This document shows, in pieces, positions 22,330 through 33,206 of a DNA stretch of 64,000 bases; positions within the stretch are counted from its first letter, which is position 1; every line of letters begins with the position of its first letter. Made by a program: the position numbers and the translations under genes. Source of the stretch: Rhinopithecus roxellana (lineage: Eukaryota; Chordata; Mammalia; Primates; Cercopithecidae); the NCBI RefSeq assembly GCF_007565055.1, contig NC_044558.1, positions 126,220,235 through 126,284,234 of the forward strand, read 5' to 3'. The notes under the pieces are model-generated. The model worked only from the letters and a program-made list of their open reading frames with translations. It was not told the origin of the DNA and did not search any database.

Positions 22330-23145
22330 TTTTGGCACGAGAGAGAAAGATCAGACATGCTTGGACTGGTTCAAATTTGTATTTCTGCTTTACTGACTGG
22401 TTCTCTGGAGACTCAGTGGCTGCTGTAGGTCTTTCAACTGGTCCAAGTAGCCTTCACATGGATACAGACTACTGATTCCATAAATACAGAAATTTCCAGA
22501 TGGTCCCATCTCAGGGGGAGTCATTTGAGTCATGACTGGCACACAACACTGAAAATGCTGGAAAGATGGCAAATATTAGTAACTTATAATACTAGAGGAG
22601 TGAGTGAGAACATACAGGACCCAGCATTTAAATTTATTTCAGGAATCAAAAACACCAGACTCTCTATGTCCCTGGTAGACTGTTTCCCTCCCCTAGAAAG
22701 CTCGTATAGCAGTGTATAAAGTAGGCAAGAATTTGCATATGGAATTCATGATTAACATTAAAATGAGAAGAAATGTTCCATTTTGTATTTCTGTTGGAGG
22801 GACTGCAGTGGGCTGGCTATCAAGCAGCATTAGAATTGACTGGGTCAGTCCCAATGAATGTCATTTTTCTCCATTAATTATTCAAAAATTCTGAGTTTCA
22901 TCATCAAACTGAGAGGCCGCATAAATCTCAGACTTACAAAGCTGATCAGGTAGCAGGTGATGCTAGGGGCCTTTTGGGAACAGGACTAAATAATCAAGTT
23001 CAGACCTGAGTCACCAAGATGGGCTTGAGAAAAGAGGATGAACCGAGAAAATTAGAGCAATGAGAAGACCATATGGGGACATTTGGATAGATAAGACAGT
23101 GTTTTTGCAGCTGCTGTGAGTGCATAACATTTAGGCAAGAGAGAT
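22330..23145. other. unassigned sequence
   Basis: No repeat recognised. Three 60-64-codon frames here (22525-22894 and an antisense one) show no family resemblance. Confidence 0.45.
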
Positions 23146-23577
23146 GCATTAGTTATCCATTGTCATAGTAATGCTGCCTAACAATTTACCCCAAAACTCA
23201 TGGCTTAAAACAATGGGCATTTATTGAGCTTACACGTCTGTGGGTTATCAATTTAGACATGAGGTTGGCATGACAGTTCCAGCCTTAGCTGGATGCACTC
23301 ACGTGTCTGGCCATCAGCTGCGAGTCAGCTGATCCTGGATAGCCTCCATGGGAGCTGGAGCAATTCAGAACTGGGTTTCTTCTCCAGCAAGTTAGCCTTT
23401 CTTGTGACAAAGAGAAACAAGAGATACAGCAAAAATACAAACGTACTTTTTAAAGTCTCTATTTGTGTCAATATCTGCTAACATCTCATTGTTCAAAGCA
23501 AGTCCCAGGGACAAACCAGAATTAAGAGAGGGAAAAATAGACTCGTTCTTGTTAGCAAGAGAAAATATAAAATCAAA
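23146..23577 (-). repeat. LTR-like dispersed repeat (MaLR/MLT type, antisense)
   Basis: 'gcattagttatccattgtc', 'aatttaccccaaaactcatg', 'gcttaaaacaatgggcattt', '...cactcacgtgtctggccatc' and 'ctcattgttcaaagcaagtc' follow a familiar dispersed mammalian LTR-like repeat read antisense. Subfamily not assigned. Confidence 0.5.
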
Positions 23578-24027
23578 GGCAGAGGGTACTGTGTTAAATA
23601 TCTACTGCTCCATTAAAAATTTACCCCAAAACTTAGTAACATAACACAACTGCCATCTAATTTGCTTACTATTCAGAGTTAGTCTTCTGGAGGCTCAACC
23701 AACAATGTGGCTGAGATTAGATAATGTGGCAGAGGGTACTGTGTTAAATGTCTACTGCTCCATTAAAAATTTACCCCCAAACTTAGTAACATAACACAAC
23801 TGTCATCTAATTTGCTTACTATTCAGAGTTAGTCTTCTGGAGGCTCAACCAACAATGTGGCTGAGATTAGATAATGTTGCAGAGGGTACTGTGTTTTCTA
23901 CTGCTCCATTAAAAATTTACCCCCAAACTTAGTAACATAACACAACTGCCATTTAATTTGCTTACTATTCAGAGTTAGTCTTCTGGAGGCTCAACCAACA
24001 ATGTAGCTGAGATTAGATAAGGTAAGA
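23578..24027. repeat. three tandem copies of a 150-bp unit
   Basis: 'agagggtactgtgtt' recurs at 23581, 23731 and 23881, giving an exact 150-bp period. Each unit ends with 'gtggctgagattagataa' or a one-base variant. Copies differ at only a few positions; the third lacks about six bases after 'gtgtt'. The high identity points to a fairly recent expansion. Confidence 0.95.
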
Positions 24028-24345
24028 TGTCCTGACACATGTGTCTGACAGTTGGTGCTGGCTATCAGCTGGATCGTGTATCAATCGACAGACTAACCCA
24101 GGATTTCTCATGATGGCTGGTTTACAAAAGTGACAAGAGAGGGCATATTCTATTGCACAAGTGTTTCGCGGTCATGATTGCTAAAGTCCCATCAGCCAAA
24201 GCAAGTTGTGTGGTCAACGAAAAATCACAGAACCAAGCCCAGCATCAGTTCAGGAGGGTGTGGATACAGAGAAATATGATTATTAGGGACTATTAATGTA
24301 ACAAGCTACTACAGGTGTGGATGCAGGGAGAGGATCGATGTAATG
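23578..24345 (-). repeat. second LTR-like repeat of the same family, with triplicated start
   Basis: It begins like the previous element ('taaatatctactgctccatt', 'ttaccccaaaacttagtaac') and ends with the same family features ('gccaaagcaagttgtgtgg', '...ggtgtggatacagag', 'aatcaatctaccata' near 24360). The first 150 bp are present three times in tandem (23578-24027). Confidence 0.5.
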
Positions 24346-24359
24346 ACATCATCAATGTA

Positions 24360-25218
24360 ATCAATCTACCATAAGAGAGATATTGAAGGAGAAATGTAAG
24401 GAGACTTTTAGAGCATCGGCACTAAATTTTCCTTGGAATTTTCAAGAATCGTAATAGAAAAGCTTTTTTTTTAAAGGAGCTTTGGTGAGTTGTGCTGTAT
24501 AACACACTTTACTTTCCCCTCGGTGTACATATTTTCCATTAACAATAGTAAAGATTTGAAATGCTTCAAACTAATCCAATTAGAAATAAATCCCTAGTTA
24601 CAGAAAATATTTCTTGAACTGCAATTCATGCAGGACTGAGCTATAAACACCTTGAATTTACATAGGATACATAATGGTAGCTTAGGCTATATATACCAAA
24701 ATTATCAGAATGTGCAATAAACTTTGGTTCTGAAAAAAAAATATGGTTGCAAAATGTAAAAACTTCATATCTTCATGAGAAACAAAAGGGAAAATATAAC
24801 TAAATACCTTTTAGGTAGGCTGCTAGATTCACAGTGAATCCCCCTCATCTGGGTAAAGCCTCCCTAGGTAGAATGGGTTCTTTGAGGCCATATATCTGAA
24901 ACATGAGTCTACCTCAATGACTACATTGACTGATTGAGGGAAGACGCCTGGCCTAAACTGGGTCAATCACCTTTGATTTCCTAAGAATTCAAAATTTGAG
25001 AGTGAGACATTCAAAACAAGATTAGTAGTTGTTGAAGAGGAATCAAATTAACAGCAACACTTATTCATCTGAAATCTTTAGAGTTAGCCTGCTTCCTGCC
25101 TTTCTAGATGTTCAACACATGTTTAGATTCCATGTCTTATGCCAAAATTCTTCCAATAAGCTTCCCTTTACAGTCTTCTTTTTTAAATTTAAGCCAATTA
25201 GTTTTGTTTTTTATATGT
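24360..25218. other. unassigned sequence
   Basis: No recognised repeat or exon. Confidence 0.45.
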
Positions 25219-26990
25219 AGTGGATGCTGTAGTGTGCCACTCAGAATACCTTCAGGACTGAGACACTCGTTCCTCTAGTAGCCAGGAGCAAAACTACCTG
25301 CCCTCCAAAAGTTACCCTTGAATGAATGGAGCTACCTTGACCCTTCCCTGAGGGAAGCCTCTGAATGTCAGCATTTCTAGAAAAGACTCAATCAACTACT
25401 TGGCAGCAATTTGACTTCATTGGAACCCTTCAACTTTCAAAGAGGTGGCAGCCCTTCTTGACTAAGACCAAAACACATTCCAAATATGGACTGTCTTTCC
25501 TGCCCAGCAGGTCTTGGCCAGTACCCCTCTATAAGAACTTCAATAGTATTTGATCCACTGACATGGGAATCCACCTTAACACTGCATTGGATAAAGAGAC
25601 ACATTTTAGAGCAGAGTGGATGTAGCAGTGAGCATATGACCATGGGAATAATTGTCCCCCATTACAAAGCACACCACCAGAAATGTTCAGGCTGAAAGAG
25701 CAGTGGAACAGTCTTTGAAGGCATAGGTAAGACATCAGCTTGAAGATGCTTGTGAGGATGAGGCACCATCGTTGAGGACACAGCATATGCCCTAAAGCAA
25801 TGACTATTGCATGGTCGTGAGTCCCCAGTGAGGTAAAACACATGAATCCTAGAAGTAAAGTGTGGCAGTAGGAGTGGCCCTACTTACAACACTCCCATGA
25901 CCCACTTGGAGAATTTGTGTGTCTCATCCCTACAGATTTGGACTGTGCCAGTGTAGAAGTTCTGGTTCCAAGAGGGTGAATATTTTCACAGGGGAATATA
26001 GTAAATTATGCCTCTTACCGGTCACTTCAGGATCTGTGTGCCAAGCAATCAGAGCCGAGGAAAGAGTCACAGTGACAGGTGTAACTGATGCTGAACATCA
26101 CAAAGAAGTAATTGCTCATGTTGACAGGAGGAAGACATTTGGCCCTGGACTTTGACTTGGGACTCCCCTTGCCAAATGTTGATGGTAAATGGACAAAAGC
26201 AACAGCCACGTCCTAAGAAAAGCATGATGACAAGGAACTCAAATCTCTAAGAAAGAAGAGTCTAGGCTGTCCACAAGTAAGCCACCAGAGCAGCAGAGGT
26301 GCTAGTTGAGAGTTAAAACATCTAGAACAGATAATAGAGGAGGGAGACCGTGAGTATTGATTGCAGTCCTGAGACTAGCAGCAGCAGCAGTGGGGGTTGT
26401 GGTTTCTTCCAACGAAGCTTTATCGGGTAAGTTTTCCCCGGAAATAACTTAAAAACACACACACACACACACAGAATTCTGGAGAACCTGTTTCTAAACG
26501 GGAGAAAGATACTTTAAGAGGCAAGTGGATCCAAGCAGCATAAGGGGTGGAGAGCAGAGGATGTAGTGACGCACTACTCAGACATCCCCTTTGTGACTGA
26601 GGCACTCATTTCCACCGCCGCCAAGAATGTTGACTGCTGACACCTCAAAGCTTTATCCCTCTCTGGGAACTATCGTCACTCAAGAGGAGACACCTAATGC
26701 AAGCTCATTCCCTCTTCCCTGGAGCAGGCCACATCCAATGGCTGCTCAATGCAGGTGTACAAAGGTCCAGACCCTTGCCTCATTTTGGAGCAACTCTGCA
26801 TGGCCATCCCAGACCACAGCTTCCTGAGGAATTGATTGCCTATGGCCTTTGTGGCAACTACATCACAGATCATCTTTTCTTTCTGCCTGTTCCTGCCTCC
26901 CTTTGTACTTCCAGGTGCTGTCCTGAGCCTTTTTCCAGGAACTCAACCTAAGGCACCCTAACCTCTGTCAAAATGAATACAAAAGCTTCT
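25219..26990 (+). pseudogene. ERVL-like endogenous retrovirus internal remnant
   Basis: This 1.7-kb block is richer in GC than its flanks and reads as a decayed ERVL/MaLR internal region in sense orientation. The frame at 25919-26155 includes a Gly-Val-Thr-Asp-Ala stretch, followed after a few residues by Glu-Val-Ile, resembling the conserved third motif of dUTPase, which ERVL-class elements carry at the end of pol. Stops and frameshifts break every longer frame, and no env is recognisable. An (AC)n run lies at 26455-26473. It is a dead copy with no coding capacity. The assignment rests on remembered resemblance. Confidence 0.45.
26455..26473. repeat. (AC)n microsatellite
   Basis: About nine AC units within the ERVL-like block. 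Confidence 0.95.
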
Positions 26991-27049
26991 TTTGGAGGAA
27001 TATGTCATAAAACGTGAGAGGAGAATGAGAGGGAAAGAGAGAGATGGAT

Positions 27050-27180
27050 GCTCACAAAAATTCTGAGAGCTAGAGACTGTAATTATCCATAGTTTACAGA
27101 TGATACAGATGGAGACATGGAAGCTTAGAACTTAATAGATTTCTCTAAAGTCACTGATCATGACCAGGTCTGCCTGACAC
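27050..27180 (-). repeat. MIR fragment (antisense)
   Basis: 'gtaattatccatagtttaca' then 'gatgatacagatggagac' and '...gatttctctaaagtcact' follows the reverse MIR core. Confidence 0.65.
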
Positions 27181-28772
27181 AAGAACTTGTACTGTTTACT
27201 ACTGCATTATTCATAAATAGTCCATTTTCCTTTGTATAGCTCTTTACTGACCTGGAGATGAAAAAATAAAAGTAAACATTTTTGCTATTCCCTCCCAGAA
27301 GCTCTCCATGAGCTGAGCCTATGCTAAAGCCAAGACAAGATACTGTCTCATAAGAGCAGCAACTTAATCCAGTCTCTAACGCCAATGTTATGAGTGATGT
27401 ATCAGGCCCTATGTGAAAACTCTATATAGGAAGTAGAAAAAAAAAAAGTAAGTAACTCATTAGCTACATCCTAAACACTGGGCAAATGTCTATGTATGCA
27501 TTCTTCCAACACGCACCGAAGAAACGGATGGACCATAGTGGCCAGGTAGATACCCTACTTCCAAATGATGGGTCCTCTGATGCATTCTATGTGACTGTCC
27601 TCTTTATTTACAATTTAATTTAATCTGACAGGAAGGAAATGTAGGAAAGAGGAGGAAAGGATGGGGAGGAGAGTAAGAGGAAGGAAGAAAGAAAGAGACT
27701 GAAATGTTAATACCATTTATGTATGGAGGTAGAATTTTAGGATTTTTGTTTATCTTTTCTAAATTTTCTACAATTAACAGAGTTATATAATCGCAATTGT
27801 GAAATAAGGTATAAAAGCATATGATTTATGATACTGTTCAAAAGCATAGAGGAAATGCTATTTGGAATGTGTATAGAGAAACAAGGCTAGATGGTATTTT
27901 GACATCCCAGGATACCCTACAATGTACTATTCAGATGCCATTTTGATATAGCCTCTTCCTAAACAGTGAAAGAACACATCATGGAAGACTAGTCATCATT
28001 TCCCATCCAATTCAGTCTGCTTTGCTTTCATGAACTGTAGGTCAAATTGTGTATAGATGAATTGGCAGAACTTTATATATTCATGAGCACAGATTGAAAG
28101 TCAGAAGAATAGTGAACTCTTCCTCTTATCAGAAATAGTAAATGTGTTCAAAATTTCCAACAAAGATAAAAATTAATAACCAAGTTAATCCTGTTATTCT
28201 CTAAGAAGACAAGATTGGAAAGTCACTTTGTATGAAAGTCTTTACAAAGACTTTACAAAGAAAAAATAATCATTAGTTGCAATTCCCTTACCATTTTCAC
28301 TATAATGCCTCTACTATGTATATTTTACCAAATTCTCTGCTCAAATGGCACATCTATTTGTGGTATTTTATTTTTCCAGCCTGATATTGGAGTAACCTTT
28401 TTAAATGAACTGACTGCTTAATTGCATTATCATGGGATCTGGTAAGTCACAGCCACAGGAAGATAATCTCTGTATGGAGCCAGAGAAACAATTTTTTTTT
28501 AATTTTTATATCATCTACAATTTATCCCTCCACAATATACCCTATAATAAAGTTTTTCATGTAGTTCAGAAAAAGAATATTGAAAACAAGCTCCAGCCTG
28601 TCAAATAAAATTCTAAGTAACAAGCTTGTCTGCCACTATTCTATTAAAATGTTCTACACTTCGAGATGTCCTTATTTCTGAAGGGCAAATGAACCCAGCA
28701 GGTGACTGAGTGATTATGACTTCTGATTCAGAGCTCATTTTTTCCAAACATGAGCTGTTTAACGCTTGCTGA
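27181..28772. other. unassigned sequence with a purine-rich tract
   Basis: No repeat family recognised. 27629-27699 is almost entirely A/G on the plus strand. Confidence 0.45.
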
Positions 28773-29228
28773 TTGCCATCACTAACATTCCCTTGTTTTC
28801 AATACAGTCTTCTCATTCACCGACTGAAGCCTGCCCTGCATCCTGGGAGCCCACTTAAAGAGACTCTGCAGCTAAGTTTCAATTCCCAGGATGGCAAAAG
28901 ACTTATTGTAAAATTAATTTTCAAAGACATATTTAGAATCCTCTATTTTCCTATTCCAGATGTAAATTTTCAGAGATGGCTTGAAGAAAAGGATGCTTTA
29001 CAACATAGTGGAATGAAAGGAAGTTACTGCCAACAAGAGACTGTACTTCATGTAAAATATGTCCCATATGGTGTCCAGGGGAAAAGGAATAGCAGTACAA
29101 GCAGTTACTCTCCTCCTCTGAAAAATTATAAAAACAAAGCCAAACAAAATAACAACAGCAAAACCATCCACAAACAGATCAATCTCTCAGCATTGTCTTC
29201 CTTATTAAAACTTCTGGGATATTCCTGA
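28773..29228 (+). CDS. 151-codon open frame of doubtful coding status
   Basis: This is the longest open frame in the window that is not L1 or Alu derived. It starts at an ATG at 28773 and stops at 29228. Nothing in it resembles a known domain; the C-terminal third is low-complexity (Ser/Lys/Asn rich, from a CAAAA-type stretch near 29135-29165). A pyrimidine-rich 'cccttgttttcaatacag' ending at 28807 looks like a splice acceptor, so an exon beginning at 28808 is conceivable. The length is near chance expectation for 64 kb of AT-rich DNA in six frames, and no matching donor or neighbour supports a gene. Confidence 0.12.
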   Translation: MPSLTFPCFQYSLLIHRLKPALHPGSPLKETLQLSFNSQDGKRLIVKLIFKDIFRILYFPIPDVNFQRWLEEKDALQHSGMKGSYCQQETVLHVKYVPYGVQGKRNSSTSSYSPPLKNYKNKAKQNNNSKTIHKQINLSALSSLLKLLGYS

Positions 29229-30426
29229 AATTCTGAATATACTGTCTTGTGGTTATAAAATGGCATCCTGGATTTTATGGGTTTATAGCCTAAATGCAAA
29301 AGATAGAAACAGTATGTATTACGGTACAGAGTCTCCTACAGTTTTCAAATATCATGTACATCCTCTGACCTTTATCTGACTAAAGCAACAGCTCTTTGAC
29401 AAGAGCTGTTGTCCCACATCCTAATGTCTTGGAGGATGTGAGAGCTAGCCCATCTTTGAAAAGCTGTTTTTCATAGTAACTAGAAGATGAAGAAACCTCC
29501 AATAAGGCTACAAGGTTGTCTCTCATCCACTGCATCCTCAAGTACTTTATCACTTGTCATTTTGAAGATGATCATTAATCACAGCACTTTGCACACAAGT
29601 CAACTTGTAACCTATGGGCTTTTTACAAACATAACGAGCTACATCCATAAAATGCAGCTGTTGTGAGGAGAAATGAGATTGTTCATCATGAGTTAGCAGT
29701 CTAAAACAGGAAGATAAAGATGACTATTACACCCAGTTGAAAATGCTGGCATTGTTTTCTTCATCCTAAACTCGATTTGATATCTCAAGTGTAAGTATTA
29801 GGTATACAGGAAATAAACATTGAGGGCCAGTATTAAAAATCATGAAGAGGTGGATATCAAAAATAGAACTGGTATATATAAATTAGCATGTATATTATAC
29901 CAAAAGGCTAAGTTTGTACCTATGCCCATACAAACCAACTAATTGGTGCTTTTTTATTTTTGGTTGTTAGTTATAGAAAACAATTCATTGCAACAAATAT
30001 TGGTTGGATCCTTCTGGACAGACATTCATCTCACACCAAGCTGCAAACTGGACTTAGTACTTTGAAACATCACAGACATTCAAACATAGATCACATAGAT
30101 CCAGCTCTTCAATGTATGATCCACACACAAAAAGATGTGTTATTGAAGTTTTTGTGAGAAGACTGCAAAGAGAGTTTATATTTCTTCCAGTATAGCTAAA
30201 CTTCCATTGGTTTTCAAAATATTCTCTCTCAATACAGTCTCTCTCTTTCTCTCTCCAAGTCCAGCTCTTCCAGTCCCTCCAGTTAAGCTCTGGGACTTAG
30301 ACCTGAGCTTCCTTTCCTACACGAAGCAATTGACATGTGTAGCTCCCCAGCCTGTGTGTTTCACCCATGGGACTAGGTAGCCACCTCCTTGGAAGGCAGA
30401 GAAAATTGAAGGATCAAGTATTTTCT
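29229..30426. other. unassigned sequence with two adjacent hairpins
   Basis: No repeat family recognised. Perfect inverted repeats occur at 29386-29411 (11-bp stem, 4-base loop) and 29415-29440 (8-bp stem). CT-rich runs lie near 30225-30260. Confidence 0.45.
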
Positions 30427-30705
30427 TGCTGGACAAAGTGGCTCACCCCTGTAATCCTAGCACTTTGGGAGGCTGAGGCGGGTGGATCACTTAAGTCCCG
30501 GAGTTTGAGAACAGCCTGGGCAACATGACAAAACTCCATCTCTACAAAAATCAACTGGGTGTGGGGGCACATGCCTGTAGTCCCAGCTACCTTGGAGGCT
30601 GAGGCAGGAGAATCACTTGAGCCCAGGAGGCAGAGGTTGCAGTGAACCAACAGTGTGCCACTGCACTCCAGCCTGGGCAATAGAGCAAAACAACTTCTCA
30701 AAAAA
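30427..30705 (+). mobile_element. Alu (AluJ/S type)
   Basis: A dimeric Alu, moderately diverged ('ggacaaagtggctcacccct' start), with a short tail. A possible imperfect target duplication is 'aagtattttctt' before and 'aaaatatttgttt' after. Confidence 0.88.
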
Positions 30706-30739
30706 TATTTGTTTTTCATAGTTTTAAGGACATACAAGT

Positions 30740-31113
30740 ATCTCAAGAGCAGGAATGCTAAGTTAGCCTTAAAAAGGAACTGGATCCAAAAATAGGAATG
30801 TCAGCAGAAATACTAGGAAACTTCTTCAGTCTTGTCTCAGCTTCTCTCTTTTCATTTACTCTTTTCTACTGTCTAGGTTTTCCTCTCTTCTCGTAATCTT
30901 TCTTGTTCTATAAAGAGTGAAGGCTTCCACAGACAGAAGTCTTTGTTATAGAGACCAGGGGTTTTCACGTCTATTATACATCAGTATGTTTTACTAACAT
31001 ATATTCCTGAGCCTCGCTCACAAAGATTATTGTGATTTCATAAGTCTGTTAGGGCTTGAAAATCAAATTGGTTTAGGGTAAAGATTAATCTCCTGAAACA
31101 AAGAGCACGTCTC
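30740..31113. other. unassigned sequence
   Basis: No repeat or exon recognised. The last bases 'gcacgtctc' before the A run could be a remnant of an Alu 3' end. Confidence 0.4.
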
Positions 31114-31133
31114 AAAAAAAAAAAAAAAAAAAA

Positions 31134-31170
<37 letters not shown>
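31114..31170. repeat. A21 followed by (CA)n microsatellite
   Basis: An A run (31114-31134) passes directly into about 17 CA units to 31170, a common product of SINE tail evolution. It is probably polymorphic in length. Confidence 0.95.
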
Positions 31171-31172
<2 letters not shown>

Positions 31173-31699
31173 CACACAATAAGAAATGTATTTCTTTTCT
31201 CACTTAACTGTCCTAACACCAGGATCCAGATTGGCAGGATAGATGGACTCTGCCTAATCATTAATGATCCCAGTTTCCTTCCATCTTGTTCATCCAAGGG
31301 GCCAACTTACAATCAAAAAGCACTTATAAACATAATGTCCTTTGTTTGGTCAAAGTGGAGCCACTGGCGCATTCACTTTACAACTCTCGGAAGAGAAAGA
31401 TTAAAGGTTCAAGCTCAGCAGTTTTATGTATTCAGCAAGTAGGGCAGGAGTTGCCCACACCACTTCCATCCTGATTCTCATGAAAACAACTTCATCACTT
31501 GTCTGGGAAACATAGTCTGTATCTGGACTGCAATGTGCCCAGGAAGAAGTGAAAAACAGGTTTGAGGAGACTCACATACCCCCACCCTACCCCTTAAGAG
31601 CGTCTAACACATAGGCAGGCTTGGGAACTACCGTGTAGAGATAAATGATGATGACTTTCCACCTCTATCCTTCACTTCACACAATATCAGCTGTCATGA
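31171..31699. other. unassigned sequence
   Basis: No recognised repeat. The overlapping frames at 31170-31474 are chance-length. Confidence 0.45.
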
Positions 31700-32115
31700 A
31701 GCGGAGAGAGCCCTCTACCTGGTGTCAGAGCACCCATGTACAAGCCCTAGTTCTGCCACCTAACTAACTGCATGACCTCAAACAGATCGTTTAATTAAAA
31801 TATTATGTGCCAGGCGAAATACTAAGTGCATTATATCATTTCTTTCAACCTTTACAATGTAAGGCAAATATTTTTCACTCTATTTTAAAAAACGAAGTGT
31901 CTTTTCCCACCTCACACTGTTATGTATGATCAAAACTAGATTTCAAACAGTTAAGTGTCCAAAGCACATCATTTTTCCCTTCTGCCATATTCAACCTGAG
32001 TCTCATTTTCTCATAAGTGGGAGAAAATTTCTACCTCAATGAGTTATTGTGAGGTTTAAATGAGCTAACTTAAAAGTACTATACAGACCTTAAATCCCAA
32101 TGTAAATAAAGATAG
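31700..32115 (+). repeat. MIR interrupted by an antisense MIR
   Basis: 31700-31794 reads as the sense MIR first half ('ctagttctgccacctaact', 'gcatgacctcaaacagatcg'). 31795-31965 reads as an antisense MIR ('attatgtgccaggcgaaata', '...cacctcacactgttatg'). 31985-32115 continues the sense MIR ('gagtctcattttctcataa', 'gagttattgtgaggtttaaa'). Confidence 0.7.
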
Positions 32116-32866
32116 TATTTTCTTTTGTAGACACAAAAGTTCAAACTAATTTGCCATGCTAAGCCTGTGTTTTGAGTTCTGTTCTGGCAATGATGATGAA
32201 TTTGTGCTTATTCACTCACAATCTCTGGTTCTGTCTTCCGTGATCAATGGCATTCATTGTAAGATGACAGTTCAGAGTTAACCTGTGGTCACAGAACTAA
32301 ACAAAACCAACTGGCCCGTATGGGAATGGAATTAATGATCTGGAACTGATAAGCACTGTACTCAGATGAGCTGAAACAACTAGACATCAACTGTCATCAT
32401 GAAGACACGGACTAAAGATGATAAGATTCAGGGAAGAGCAATCTTTCTTTGTTCCTCTTGTAAGTCCATTCATTAAAGACTTGCAGATAAAACCGGCTGT
32501 CTTGCCAGCAAATGGCCTGTTATCATAAACCAAATTAAGGTGAATTTCAGCACATTTCTCTATTTCATATTCCAGTCATATTATGACTGAACTTACCTTT
32601 TATTTTATGAAGGTTGAGAATTCCAGCTTATACATCGTAAGTTGCAGAAAAGCAAAGAATAAAATGAGACACCAAACAAGGTAAACATATATTTCCCTCC
32701 CATCTCATTGCTGCCTGACCCTCCTCCCAAATAGGCAGAAACATTTGAGGAAAGAGTAAAATAAATATAAATTGAAATGCACATGAAATAAATAAAATAA
32801 ATGAAATAAACTGAAAGAGCCCATGGTTTCTAGAAGGTGTTTAAGTATAAATATATATGGTGATGT
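32116..32866. other. unassigned sequence
   Basis: No recognised repeat; AT-rich with (AAATA)-like runs near 32780-32810. Confidence 0.45.
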
Positions 32867-32875
32867 TACATTTTT

Positions 32876-33197
32876 AATTTAATTTAATTTTATTTTATTT
32901 ATTTTTTTTTTTTTTGAGACGGAGTCTCGCTCTGTCGCCCAGGCTGGAGTGCAGTGGCCGGATCTCAGCTCACCGCAAGCTCCGCCTCCCGGGTTCACGC
33001 CATTCTCCTGCCTCAGTCTCCCAAGTAGCTGGGACTACAGGCGCCCGCCACCTTGCCCAGCTAGTTTTTTGTATTTTTTAGTAGGGACGGGGTTTCACCG
33101 TATTAGCCAGGATGGTCTCGATCTCCTGATCTTGTGATCCACCCATCTCTTCCTCCCAAAGTGCTGGGATTACAGGCTTGAGCCACCGCGCCCGGCC
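32876..33197 (-). mobile_element. young AluY, Old World monkey type (antisense)
   Basis: Full Alu with 'cagtggccggatctcagctc' and 'ctagttttttgtatttttta', the cercopithecid-type variants, and 'caggcttgagccaccgcg' at the 5' end. The target duplication 'tacattttt' lies at 32867-32875 and 33198-33206. The tail is mixed T/TTTA. Confidence 0.93.
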
Positions 33198-33206
33198 TAC
33201 ATTTTT

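Noticed and set aside
23578..24027. CRISPR-like or other regular repeat array
   Set aside because: Units are directly abutting 150-bp copies with no spacers, inside a mammalian LTR-like repeat in a nuclear genome.
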